A stretch of 64,000 nt of DNA from Sycobia sp. Sy_11. Taxonomy: Eukaryota; Arthropoda; Insecta; Hymenoptera; Epichrysomallidae. Location of the stretch: contig JACCIC010000028.1 of the NCBI GenBank assembly GCA_018907035.1, forward strand, positions 3,155,001 through 3,219,000, in the 5' to 3' direction. Numbering within the stretch: the first letter of the stretch is position 1; each line of letters opens with the position of its first letter. The notes beneath the pieces were generated by a model. That model had not been told where the DNA came from and searched no databases. It saw only the letters and a list, made by a program, of their open reading frames with translations. Made by a program: the position numbers and the translations under genes. Shown piece by piece: positions 1-12,650 of this stretch.

Positions 1-177
1 TTTTCTTTTTCTTAGAATATCTTTTCCAAAGCCCGGTAAAATTAGCCGTGCACGAGTATTACTAATCCCAAATCGTTTCGTTATTATTCATTCGCAAATT
101 TGATTCTGTCCGAGGATCGAAAGCGCTCACCCTCGGATTATTAATAAGAGGCCCGGGCGCGCATTAACATTACGCAC

Positions 178-179
<2 letters not shown>

Positions 180-225
<46 letters not shown>
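180..225. repeat. (TA)n microsatellite
   Basis: Uninterrupted TA dinucleotides, about 23 units. Confidence 0.97.
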
Positions 226-230
<5 letters not shown>

Positions 231-548
231 TTGCAAAAGGCATCCATCCCGAATGAACTGGAGCGGGCCACGACCGAAAGGGGCGAAAAAAATCTCCCTT
301 TCCCGTCCCCCAGGGCCAAACGCGCGCGCGTAGTCCCCCCCCCCGCCCCCCTCGACGCGATTCCCAACTAATTAGCGGACGAAACACTTTGCGTTCGCCC
401 CTGTCCGCCCGGTCGCCTAATAAATTATACAAATTATCCCGCGGGGCGCGAGCGCGCGCGCTTCCCAACCAACAGCGCGGTACGTATGCACGAGAGACGA
501 CGCGTTTTGTGCGTGAGGAAGAAAGAGAGCGCGAAAGATGGAGAGGGA

Positions 549-552
<4 letters not shown>

Positions 553-591
<39 letters not shown>
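553..591. repeat. (GA)n microsatellite
   Basis: Pure GA run, flanked on the left by GAGAGGGAGAGG imperfect units and on the right by GGAGGGAGGA. Confidence 0.95.
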
Positions 592-594
<3 letters not shown>

Positions 595-939
595 GGAGGA
601 CTCGCTTAATGAGGGATGCCGGAATACGCGCTCGTATAATTTCCTGCGTCGCGCACAGCTCCCTCGCTCTAATATGTCTGAGCGAGACGTTAAGTCGTTA
701 GCAAGTGTAATGCCAAGCGAGTGTGCGAGCTTTGATTTATCACGTCAATTCTTGTGCCAATATATATATATATTTACAGGTGCAGGTGTACGATTCGATC
801 GCGCACTTCTGATTTTTACACGGCGAATAGGTAGCAGGTGTATAATCCATCGATATAAATCCACCGACTACTACAGATGTACACAAGATTTTCCGCGATT
901 ATTAAATATACTAATTACGCGTCGTTGTTCGTGGTTATG

Positions 940-943
<4 letters not shown>

Positions 944-1005
<62 letters not shown>
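944..1005. repeat. (TA)n microsatellite, long
   Basis: About 31 uninterrupted TA units, among the longest dinucleotide arrays in the window. Confidence 0.97.
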
Positions 1006-1015
<10 letters not shown>

Positions 1016-1614
1016 ATGCACTTTAGTAGATCGCGCTTTTTCCATCTTCCTCTCGTCCCAGTTTTACAGTCACCGCACACGGCACAGAGACTAAAATTAT
1101 ATGCGAGTGAGGCGGGCGGATCCGATTACTTTCGAAAAAAACTCCTCTCGCTTTGAAATTCAAGGGTCGGCGTACCGACTACCCCTCATTCCCCCTACCC
1201 CCTCCCCACCCCAACTCCAAGTACAGAAGAGTTGGAAATCTATATGTGGCGCGGGAGATTAAATCGACCCCCGCAAGAATATGGGCCAATTAGGGAAGGG
1301 AGGGGGCAATTACTGATTCGCCACTTGCGCGCAGTCTACTGTCAGCTGGCTTGGTTCACGTATGGAAATATATGTGTATGGAGCTACCAGATCTATGATA
1401 TATGAGCTCACTTTTGAACTGGGTATGAGGCCGAGCCTTATGCCTTTCACAATTTGAATACGAGTTTTTATTAAAGGAATAGTTGCAAAATTGCCATCTT
1501 GCCCTTCCTTTTTTCGCGAATAAATACATTTTTAAATTGTTGGAAATTTACATTTCTTCAATACTATTATTATTATTATTATCAGATTAACGAAACAAAC
1601 TTATGTGTTCAGAT

Positions 1615-2080
1615 TAGAGCTGCAAACCGTCTGACTATACAACAACTTGAACACTAATTTCAGCAGTTCGAACCTTCGATCAATTCGGACTAATCGAACA
1701 ATTTAAGTTGTGCGAACATTTCGATCTGTTCAGTTTGAACATTTTAGCCATTCGTGCTCACTGAACTATTTGAACAATTCAAAATATTCCAACACATCAG
1801 CCATTCGACTTGATCGAACTGTTCGAAAAATACATAAGACGAGTATGTTTGTTAGTAAGGTATGTGAAAAATTTTGTACTGAGAATTATTAATCCTGAAA
1901 TCAAATGAATGGCTGTAATCTTCGAGCGTACCTTACATTTCGACCAATTAGAGTGGCGGCAATTTCTGAACGGCTCGAACAACTCGAGCAGTTTTACGAG
2001 CTTGGTTTACTCGTACGCTTCGAACAGGTCTTACGTCTTGAATCTGTTCGACAAGCTCGATAGTTCGAACAAAATCTCAG
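1615..2080. repeat. Diffuse TTCGAAC/GTTCGA-rich repeat zone
   Basis: Short motifs built on TTCGAAC, TCGAACA and GAACATTTCGA recur at roughly ten-base spacing on both strands, with degenerate AT-rich spacers. The pattern suggests a decayed short-period tandem repeat. Two open frames that cross it (1710-1892 and 1909-2220, plus strand) are Phe/Asn/Ser-rich and match no family that I know. Confidence 0.5.
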
Positions 2081-2220
2081 CTACAATTGCGAGTACTACA
2101 TCTTTAACTGTCCATTATATACGAGTACCATTATTGAAATTTCCGTCTTATAATTTTAAATCGCGCAATTATTCATTATCTGTTTTTACGGATTTTAATA
2201 GGTTTTTCTTTAAACTTTAA

Positions 2221-5200
2221 TTCATCAGTGGTTCGAGAAATCGCCCGTAAGTTGGACACATTTATCAAGATTATCGATCGGCGAGCCGGTTCGTTCTAAA
2301 TACTTCGAATTAAAACGTAACATTTGTACACGTTTTTCACTCTCGTCAAATGGCCTCATTAAAAGTACGTATAATATCGAATAATATCAATTAGTCGTCC
2401 ATAAATTCGACAAGAGTATTGATATACGCTTCAAAGGGAACGACGATACATTAATGGCGAAAAAGCTCTTTATTGTACACACACGCACACACACACACAC
2501 ACACGAACACACACATGCTTACTCTGAGAGAGAGGGTGCAGTGGGATGATGCTTAGAGGCATTCGCGGCTGCGTATCGCGGCATGGAGATATATACTCGA
2601 AACGAGCCGGGGCAAATATTAGACGCGCCGGTGAAGGGGAGGGGGCAGGAAAGGGCGACGGGTCGATAATGCGTTTGAGGTGCAACGTGATGGCGAGAGA
2701 GTGAGAGTGAGAGTGAGTGAGTGGGTGGTCGAGAGAGGAAGCGAGAGCAATTCGCCGAAACGCGGCATGTCCGTCGATGCGTGCGTCGGAAGCCGGGCGA
2801 GAACGGTCTGAGAATGCATTTACAATGCCGGGGCGTGCTGGCTGGAGCTGCGTTGCGACGCAAGCTGGACTGCGAAACGGTTATATATATATAGCGATGG
2901 AATTCGGAGAGCGGCTCGTCCAACAAAGATAGTTGCCATTCGTACAATTCCATATGATATTTCGGCTCGTCCAATTACTTTATGATCGATTCAAGCTTAG
3001 TTCGATAAAATGTGGGTAAACTATATACACTGTAAAGATATCATACTTTAATTCTTGTATTTATGTAAGAAAAGTTTTGTGATTTACCAGAAACGAAAGG
3101 AAAATTGTATATTTTCCATTTTCTCTTCTACGGATAGTTTCGTTCGACTTAAAAATTTAACCGTTAAACCTCTCTGTTTAAATTTCACAGTGTTACATAG
3201 CAAATACTATGATCCTTTATTTGTGAAAAAATTGCCTCATAGTATCAATACTAATGTCAATATACATTATAAATCCAGTCAGGCCAGCATCAAATTATTC
3301 ACGCTTTAACATCGATAATTCCGCAAATTCGTCATTAATCTTCATTCTTTTTTATAAATTTTTAAAGCTCGATGAGCAAGCTATATTTTAATATAATTTT
3401 ACAAAATTATCCGATATGAAGAGATTCCTTCGAATTACCATCTCTATTTGTACAAAAATAATTTCATTACTTTAATGGCGTCCCTGTTTTTTCGAGCGAC
3501 TTTTTTCTGAATTAATTTGTAGAATATTTTACAAAGTTAAGTATTCCGCGTTATTTTTATAAGCGTTTCAAGTCAAGAGAATTGTACTCAAGTTTAATAC
3601 GTTTCTGAAAAATCTTCTTTCGCCAGATATATCTTTTGTGTAGTTAAACAAAAATACCATCCTATCGGAATATATTGAAAGAGGGTCGACACTTTTAATG
3701 CTGAAAATTGAAATGCAGATATAAGTAATATACAGATATATATATTATCGCTGACTCGTTCAGACGACGCTATAAAATTAATGGAAAAAAATACAGTTGG
3801 TTCCAGAAATATCAGTCGCATCACTCCGATTTCCCTCCAGGTACATATTATTCTTCATCTTCTATTTACGCAAATTTGTATTTGTACGTGTGCTTTTACT
3901 TACCCAATTTTTTGTCGCTCGATGATACGAACGGTACCTTCGTTTACCTATACAGCACATTTACATAAGTACCTTATACTTTGTATATATGTACAATTTT
4001 TTACAACCTCCGTCGCCAGTTAGTTGTACTGGAAAAAAAAGAAATGTAACGCGAGGGGTAAAATCTGACCTGAATCGGAGAGCGAATATAAAAAGTAAAA
4101 TTTGATTTATGGACTTATTTTAATTGCAGTTTAATTACCGAGCTATGAATTTACATATACGAGTGCCATCAAGGCGACGGGGCAAATAAAAACGGACCGA
4201 AGCTTACAGCTCAGTATTTTCCCCTCGTAACTCTTATTTAATTATGGAAACAATCTTTGTCCGTTTGATATTTACCGCGCATTTGTTAGAATCGTTACGT
4301 GTAATAATAATTTTCGTGAAAAAAAAATTGCAACTGCGGTTTAATTCTTGCGAACAATGATAATATCATAACGCGCAGGAAAGCTTAAAATGTACAAAAA
4401 AAAATTTTAATCCACATTAATAGAAGGTTAATATTTGCACATTTGTTAATACAACGTTTTTATAAATGCAATTATACGCTGCAAATGTTCTACGTATTAG
4501 TTACACTTGATGCCAGCAAATTTGCGTGAATTTTAATTAAAAGTTCGTGAAGATTTTTCAAAGGTGAATAAGTGCCTTTTCGTAATTTTGAAATCAAAGA
4601 GATAAATTTGAACTTTCACCTCGATAAATAATTTTCAAAACTTTTTAGCTTAATTTGAACTTAACTTGATAACTTAACTTGACGGCTTAATTCGAGATAA
4701 AACCTGAATCCGCGCGCAATGCTAATATTTATTCGCACATCTTTGTTTTCACTTTCGTATTTATTAGAGTAAAATGGAATTTAGTAATTTAATATTTTTC
4801 TAATGGTTATTTGAATACGTCATACACAATGGCATGAAAACCAAATGTCACCTAAATTAACGAAGATTAGCGAAATATGTTATTATGATTTAATAATTAA
4901 GATTTCTCAATAATTTAATTACCTTTCAGCAATGCACGATTGCGCATCTACAGATTTTATATTGTATTCGTATATGTATATCAAATGCATATACGAAATA
5001 TTTATATTTAACTATGTTAGTTTGATTATACCTCTGCTAAATAATTTGACGAGCCCGTTATTATTAAATAAACCAATATTTAATTCTAACGTAATTTAAA
5101 ATCGCTCTATTCGAACAAAAGAGATAGTATTTAATGTGGACAGATTGACAGATCAATAAAATATTCAACATCTAGCGTACTATCCCTGAAAGTGACTTTA

Positions 5201-5238
5201 TTAAATGCGTAAGGATTCGTTTTTATCGATTATTTAAA

Positions 5239-5240
<2 letters not shown>
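2221..5240. other. AT-rich intergenic sequence, no gene seen
   Basis: Apart from a (CA)n tract and a modestly GC-richer patch near 2520-2880, this stretch has only short, low-complexity open frames with no recognisable family. Confidence 0.6.
2477..2515. repeat. (CA)n microsatellite, interrupted
   Basis: CA run with CG and GA interruptions. Confidence 0.93.

Positions 5241-5284
<44 letters not shown>
5241..5284. repeat. (AT)n microsatellite
   Basis: 22 uninterrupted AT units. Confidence 0.97.
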
Positions 5285-5287
<3 letters not shown>

Positions 5288-6145
5288 GTATATTAATCGA
5301 TTGCCTCGGGATACACATCAGGGGTTAACCGAAATACCTGCCTCGAACAGATTAATTGTCGATTAATTTATTCTGTAAGAACATCAACTATTGAAAATGT
5401 CTTCATATAACTATCTGTGCATTCCCACGACCAAGAATTTATCGGAATCAGTCAGGTATGTCGTGCCGAGACATTTCCATGATTGAAATTGTTCGTCAGT
5501 CACGAGTATAGTTTATTTCAAGTCAAATTTATAGCTTACTTTTTAAATTTATATTTATTAATTTAATTCACAATAGTCGACATAAGTACAATTTTAAATT
5601 TTAAATTTATATTTAATATAAATATTTTTATTTGTATCTAAGACAAAACATAGTGCAAAGGAGAATTTGTAAATTGCCAGTAGAATATAAATTGATAGTT
5701 CGTAAGGTGATCCGATAAAACTGTTAGGGGAGAGGGACGTTTTCGTAATATTTTTGTCTTTTCGTACCCCTCACCCCATCGAATTTTAAATGGACAATCA
5801 AATGTTTCAGAATTGAAATGGCCTATAATCTATTTCATATTGATCACTTTATATCCAAAGCATCGAAGAGGCGGGCGAGGTTGTTAAAACTGGTAATATC
5901 GACGCGACGCGTACACTCTCTAATTTACTCCACCCTACATACACACATATACAAACACACACACATGTATATATAAATATACATATACATATATATATCT
6001 ACATAAAGTAGAGCGCTTTTTAGAGCAATAATAAAAGCATCAGGGGAAAAAGTCCGTGTAAATTTTTCCCCCCGTCATAACTGCCAATAAACTTTCATCG
6101 CCCGCCTCAGATAAAATCTCTCTCCTCCTCTCTATCTATATATCA

Positions 6146-6169
6146 CTCTCTCTCTCTCTCTCTCTCTCT
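6146..6169. repeat. (CT)n microsatellite
   Basis: CT run inside a longer pyrimidine-rich stretch at about 6115-6195. Confidence 0.93.
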
Positions 6170-6325
6170 TACTCTCTCTTATCCCCCCTCTCTAAAGCTG
6201 ACAAAGCTTCCGATGCGAAATAGACTCGCTGTAATGTTCTGCGGTAATCTTTGACGCTGTGTATATATACATATAGTGCCAAAGAGCTTCGCGTGTTTGC
6301 TGAACAATGAAGCACAAGCCTCACC

Positions 6326-6330
<5 letters not shown>

Positions 6331-6379
<49 letters not shown>

Positions 6380-6398
6380 CATGTGTGTGTGTGTGTGT
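6331..6398. repeat. Compound (AT)n-(GT)n microsatellite
   Basis: The AT run to about 6375 is followed by ACATACAT and then (GT)n. Confidence 0.95.
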
Positions 6399-6570
6399 TA
6401 TTCCTCGCTCAAAGGTACATAGCGCTCGCACGCAAGTTTCCGAACTGCATCGCTCACACTCGTGCATTATTGCCTAATAGTTATTGCGGCCGTACATATA
6501 TGTTACTTTTGCTACGCGCGCGTTCACCGCGTGAAAATTTAATAATAGGGTGAGGCGATCCTGCCGACTC

Positions 6571-6575
<5 letters not shown>

Positions 6576-6605
<30 letters not shown>
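6576..6605. repeat. (TA)n microsatellite
   Basis: TA run, followed by a short GATA-like tract (about 6608-6622). Confidence 0.93.
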
Positions 6606-6608
<3 letters not shown>

Positions 6609-7608
6609 CGATAGATAGATATATACATGAAGAGTCATTTGCATGATTGTGAGAGAAGAAGGGGAGCTCGGTGTTTTGGAACTTTATTTGCACAGAATGT
6701 TAATAAGGCTTTGTTTATTGTTCGATACTGTGTATGTGTAAAAATGTCTGCACTTATGGGAATTCTTATACGGGATCCAAAAGTCGCGAAATCGGAATGA
6801 ATATCAAAGGGTAACATTGATTAATTCTGTAATATATATTGTCTGTAAAAATGTAAGAGAATGTCATAAGATTAGTTGGCTGTTGTGAGAAGATTAACGT
6901 GCCAGCAGTGCAAAAGACTCAATCATAATATTCAATATATCTAAATTATTTAAAAACAAATAATGTTCATCTTTTTTCATGAAATTAAATTATATATCGA
7001 ATTATTCTATATTGCTTGTCACATAAAAAGATAAGCTGGCACGTCTTTAATACATTTTTGAAAATAATTGAACACCGACGTATCCGAGGAATTTAATTTC
7101 ATTAGGTGTATCTATTTTTATCATACAATTCATATAAGCTAATACACACATACATACATGCATACACACATTCACAGATTAGAACAGCGAACTGCTCGAA
7201 ACTCCTTAATTCTCTCGTTCTTCGTCTTCTCTTGCATCATTCCTCCGCCAATTTCCGCGTTCTTTTCCTCTCTACGAGTGCATCGTACTTGCAACGGCTA
7301 TATAGATGCAGTTTATATATGTTTAGAATTTATAGAATTTTATTAATATACCGCGATAGCCATCGATATTCAATCAATGCCATGGATAAACGTATCGCTG
7401 TCCACTGTACGGGCGTATAAAATATGAGTGCATATCTGTTACGAGTAGAGTAACGAATAGTGCATCCATTAGAAAAAATGGAAAAATTTTATATAAAATT
7501 TACTAAAGCGGTCAGTATTTAAAATGACTATGGGCTAAATTAAGATTTATTTATGTGATCGGGACCATACTTATATATAACAAATATTCAATGTCTTTTT
7601 TCAACCAC

Positions 7609-7684
<76 letters not shown>
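7609..7684. repeat. Compound (TA)n(CA)n(TA)n microsatellite
   Basis: A CA core (about 7625-7660) is bounded on both sides by TA runs. Confidence 0.96.
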
Positions 7685-7689
7685 CATGT

Positions 7690-8526
7690 TATTACAAATA
7701 CCACTTTAATAATGCACCGGAGACTTGAGCTAATAGAGAATTATTATTCTAATGATTGTTTGTATATTTATGTGGAACGGCGGATTGCTGAGTAGTCGCG
7801 GTTTGCTAGCGAGTGATATGAACCGCGTTCGTAATTAATTTGTGAGCCGTGGTCATGGCTATCTCAAAATCCCCTTAATTAATTATTTAATTACAAAATC
7901 ATGCAATAGAGACGATATACAGTTATCTGATAATTTAATCGCCACCGACAATTGGCTCCGCGAAACATTTATTTTTTTATGCAAACCTATCTTGGTATTT
8001 TCCTATTGTTACAGGTTGGTTTCGGGATTATAACGGGGCTTATGTACATTTTGTAATATCTATTGATCTGTAATCTGTTTACGTTAAGAAAGTTATACGC
8101 TGATTAATTTTCGTTTCAAATGTTCGCTAGATATCTTCGAAAATCGTCAAAGTATAATTCTGTTCTACTTTTACATTAGTATTAGCTGATAATTCTTTGG
8201 AAAGTCGTTGAAATATAAAAGAATTTTTAGTTTCGAAAGTAACGTGAACTTTCTCGCGCCACGGACATCTGTAAAGCGAGTTGTTGAGAAGATGCGCAGA
8301 TCTTCGAAAAATAAAATTACTATCTGTTGATGTGATTAAAATTTATAGAAATTTCCAATACGTCAAATCTATTCATATCTGTCTTTTTCGGCGTTCCCCT
8401 TTTTTTAGTCGCCTAATGGTGGACAAGAGGGGGTGATTCTATTATGCGCGGCTGTGAGAGATTGAAACGTGTTTTGACAAGACAGGATGTCGGCTGAATT
8501 AGTTTTGTTTCGTAGCTCCTCTCTTC

Positions 8527-8586
<60 letters not shown>

Positions 8587-9240
8587 GGTGCATAAATCTC
8601 TATCTACATTTATGCAATTTTTGTAAATTTTTCACTTTTAAAATCTGGATTATATGATTAATATAATTGCTTAAAATTAAGATGAAAATTTTCGATTAAA
8701 TATCGCGTCTGAAGCCGTTAGATTTATTTGGAATTTCATCAATTTAGACTACGGTCATCAATATCTAAGACTTCGTGTAAATTTCATATTTCAAAGTGCC
8801 GCACACAAAGCCAATTGTAAAATTATCGTCTCGATAAGAGAGCGAGAAAATTGAATTTAGAATATTATGTACGTTTTAAGTGCGCTCACCTCCAGTGCGC
8901 GGCGTTCTCGTAATGCACTTCGACGTAACTTGATTTCAATCGATCCATTATTAGGATAACAATTTTAAGTCAGTACAGTCGCAACTCGAGTACTGTCTCG
9001 TCCCTTGGCGCAACGATTGACGAGACAAGACTTTTCATTCGTTTATTATGTGACCGAGGAACGGGATAAAAAGCGAAGTAAGCCAAAATTGCGAAATCTT
9101 GAAAAAAGCAAAGTGTGTGTTGTTTGGAAATACCGTACGAGGAACAAGTAAAAGTGTATTAAGCAAGGCTGCCGGTATTTAACTGTCTCATCCGGAACAG
9201 ATGGGAATAATTAGGATTTCAGAAACTTCTGACGTCAGAT
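7690..9240. other. Intergenic sequence, no gene seen
   Basis: Mostly AT-rich unique sequence with one long (TA)n array. No open frame with family similarity. Confidence 0.55.
8530..8585. repeat. (TA)n microsatellite
   Basis: About 28 uninterrupted units. Confidence 0.97.
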
Positions 9241-9267
9241 TTCTTAAAAAAAAAAAATGAGCGTGCT

Positions 9268-9475
9268 CTAGTCCGGTATTACCTCGGTCAGGGCAGAGGT
9301 GACCGAGTCTGGAATAAGCGCACTTTCTTTCGCAACCTCGAATATGCCTGGGCAATTGGAATTTTCAACGTCAATGCCTGGTCCTGTCCCAGTCCAGGAC
9401 AGGAGAGCCTGGACAGGATAACGCTGACGGATTAAACTTGGATTTGTCACCAGGATCAAATCTTACTTGTACGGT
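9268..9475. repeat. GC-richer island with nested inverted repeats, possibly a mobile-element fragment
   Basis: CTCGGTC (9283-9289) pairs with GACCGAG (9301-9307). TCCTGTCC (9382-9389) pairs with GGACAGGA (9397-9404). A third related CCTGGACAGGA follows at 9408-9418. A 63-residue minus-strand open frame spans the island but matches no family that I recognise. The sharp compositional contrast with the flanks suggests an inserted element or an exon remnant. Confidence 0.35.
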
Positions 9476-9479
9476 GGTC

Positions 9480-12160
9480 TTAGCGGAAAAGATGAAAAGA
9501 CAATAGCGTAATTTTTTATTAAATACTAATTTCACTTCGATGCTGTTGGATGATCTTATGCATGGTCTTTGCTTGTATACGGTTGTCTTATCTTCACATC
9601 TACTTAAGTTTTACTACCTGATGAGTGGAAAATCTGCCTCTCTTAAGGGCATATATATCCCCCTTCCCCAACCACTTGTTCTACAATGACAATCAGATTT
9701 TACAAAATTACATGCTGCGCATCTGATTGCGCATCACTCGTTTTTATTGCAGTAGAGTAAGTTATTGTACGACATAATGAAAATTCCATTATATCGAACT
9801 AAGCCAACATTTTGTTAATTGCTAGTTAAGTTTGTTATAAACAATTATAAGTGGACCGACAAAAGTAGGTTACTCTTGAAATTATTTCATAAATCGCATC
9901 GTCCTCAAAAAATAAATTGTGCAAAACATGTTTTGTCGGTCCTCTTTGCTCGAGTTTCGGTATATCTGTAGGCCTTATTTATTCCGGGTAACGCGATTAA
10001 ATTTTAATTCTGCCGCGGCCAATAATATTTTGATTGGGCTGCGAAAGGCTCACTGCGGTCAGATGCCACCGTTATTCTTTTATTTTATTTCTCCTTATGT
10101 TTATTAAATACATTTTAATCTTGCAAATTGAAGAAAACTTTGCAGAACGTATGAATTACTAGAATTAAATTGGATCTGTAAATACTAAAAAGAGTAATTT
10201 CTTTTCAAATAAATATTTACAAGCATATGTTTTCTTTACTCAAATATCAGGTGCGCCTATTTAATTAAAATGAAGATTAAATAATTCTCGACGATAAAGA
10301 AACTTCCAGAGAAATGTAATTAATCTTCATGTGTATTCATTCAATAATCTTTTTACATATAAAACATATAACTAATTATCTAATAGTAAATAAATCTAAA
10401 ACATTTTTTTTTATTTTAGATTTTAATTTATGTACTCTTATGTTAATTTAGTAATAGTCCATCGAATTATGGACAGCTATTACAAATATTTCAATTTTAA
10501 AATGTATTCCAGCCATTCCGTTAATCTCTGGTTTACATATAGTTCAACATATTACCTAGAAATAAAATATAATTCCTGCATGTATAATATAACGATTAAT
10601 CGTACTTGAAGCTTATACACTATGTCATATGAAATTTTAATTTTTATCTTCACATTAAATAAAGTAAGTTGTCTGTGGTAATACGGTAATACGGTGATAT
10701 TAATAATAAGATACCTAACTCTGAATTTTTATACTTGCATCGATAATAATTTTCTATTTTATATTAAATAATAAGAAACTTGTATTTACTTCCACCTTCA
10801 TCTGCAATATATGCCATTCTTTTTCCTTTACAGTTCATAGTTTAAAATTTTTAAATGAAATAGAAAATTATTTAAAAAAACATAATTAAACTGGGTAAGT
10901 TCACTCATAAAATTGAAATGTTCTAATAATATCTCCTCAATTTTCACCAGTAAGGCTGGTGAAAAATAAGACTAGTATACAAAAATAAGGAGATTATATT
11001 TAAATATGATGCAAAATACATTAAGATAATGGCTTTATCTTTAATTTTGATTTTTCAATAATTATTTTTCGTTATTGTCCTGGTGAGAAGACTATTATGT
11101 AAAAAACAATTGCAAAAATTCTCTAATAAAAAATCAAGTTAAAAAATGTACCTTAAAAATTAAATTCTGTATTTAATTCAGGAGAAAGTGAAGTTGATGT
11201 AATGTTTAAAAAATTTTTATATTTATATAATAAATTATAAACAAATGATATTTTTTATGACTATTAAAACATGTAATTTGAGCAAAATTAACCAATAAGA
11301 AATATAAAGAAAATACACATAAACAACTTATTATCATTTGAAAAAGAAAAGTTCGCCGATTTAGAAACTTTGTGCTTATGATATAAAAGGTTCGATTGAA
11401 TCAGATAAAAACTGTTCTTATATAAATTTACATATAAAAGCAAAATCGAACTTTCATTTATTTAAGAATCTTCAATTCCAGATGATTATAACGTTCTTAA
11501 AAAATTTTTAAACTATTAGCATTCTCATAAAAAGCAAAATTCAAAATTAATATTTCTCAAGATACTCATGCAATTACAATTCCTAAGGATTAGATAAAAC
11601 GTTACGAGTATGTAATCATCAGATTTGAAAATGCGAATATGAAGTTGAATTGAAAAGCACAAATTCGAGAATCAGATCAGTACAAATTAATTTTGATAAA
11701 GTATGCATTAATACATTTGAAAAAAGTAAATAATTGCATGCTTTCTGCATTAGCAGTATATTTATTTCTCTTTTCTCAAATAATTACTAGATTATATACA
11801 GAACATTATGCTGTAGGGCAATAATTATGTAAATTGACATCGAATAGGATATCAAATGATTTATTGATCAAAGTAAAATAACGGCACACATTTTCAGTAA
11901 AATAATTTAATCACTGTAAAATCTAGTAAATAATTAATATACAGTTGACAATTCACATTAATAACATAAAATTTACTATAAAAACTATATGATGTCAGCG
12001 ATCGTATAACGAATAAATAAAGGAACGCTTATTTTCATTTTCCCCTACTCCAGTTTTTTCATTAAAATTAGTCCCTAATTGAATCGAATATGCACTTACA
12101 ACTGTTCGTTATACCAAATGAAACAACTAAATCCTTGACAAGCAGGTAGAGTATCCGCGT
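9480..12160. other. AT-rich plain, no gene seen
   Basis: Very AT-rich unique sequence with many short A and T runs. No open frame above chance. Confidence 0.6.
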
Positions 12161-12169
12161 GTTTCTCAA

Positions 12170-12650
12170 CGTAAATTGAGCTACTTATGTTTTTCTCGTT
12201 TTTTTTTTCACTCGCTTTTTAATAAGAAAAGAGAAACAAAAGCAAAAGCTCAAAAGAAGATTCAACGACGCGAATGTCGTGCTACAAACAAGACGGCGCA
12301 GGGGTCATTCTGTAACCCCATCCCCTTCTTTTCTCCCTCTCTCTCTCGCCCTCGTTAACGTTGTATACGTATATGTACGTCCGAGCCTCGCAGGCAAAAT
12401 ATCAAGTAGTCGTGATCCGGCTGTAGGGCACCAGAAGGGGAAGAGCTCAGCGCCGGTGCCGACGGATGCGCGCACGCACACGCGGGGAGGCTTAACTATA
12501 CGGCAGTGCCGCGCGCCACATGCAATATTGCCCCATTGTTTACATCAGTATGCACATCTCACCTGCGAACATATGGGTTTTGTTAAATATGCGCCTACTG
12601 TTTCATGTCAGAAGTACAGAGGTATGGCGATGGAATTAAATTAAAATATT
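12170..12650. other. Small GC-rich island in AT-rich surroundings
   Basis: It begins with T/A-rich sequence, then a CT-rich stretch, then about 300 bases of clearly higher GC content with several CpG dinucleotides. A 121-residue plus-strand open frame (12279-12644) crosses it but looks like translated low-complexity DNA. It could be a promoter or an untranslated exon of an unseen gene. Confidence 0.35.

Larger units (their letters stand above)
1..1600. other. Mixed-composition intergenic sequence with microsatellites, no gene seen
   Basis: It holds a (TA)n array, a GC-rich patch near 250-480, a (GA)n array and a second long (TA)n array. The open frames here encode Tyr-Ile or Arg-Glu runs from these repeats and show no protein family. 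Confidence 0.6.

Noticed and set aside
1615..2080. Heat-shock elements or tRNA T-loops suggested by the TTCGAA motifs
   Set aside because: The GAA and TTC spacing does not follow the nGAAnnTTCn rule, and no cloverleaf can be formed around the motifs.
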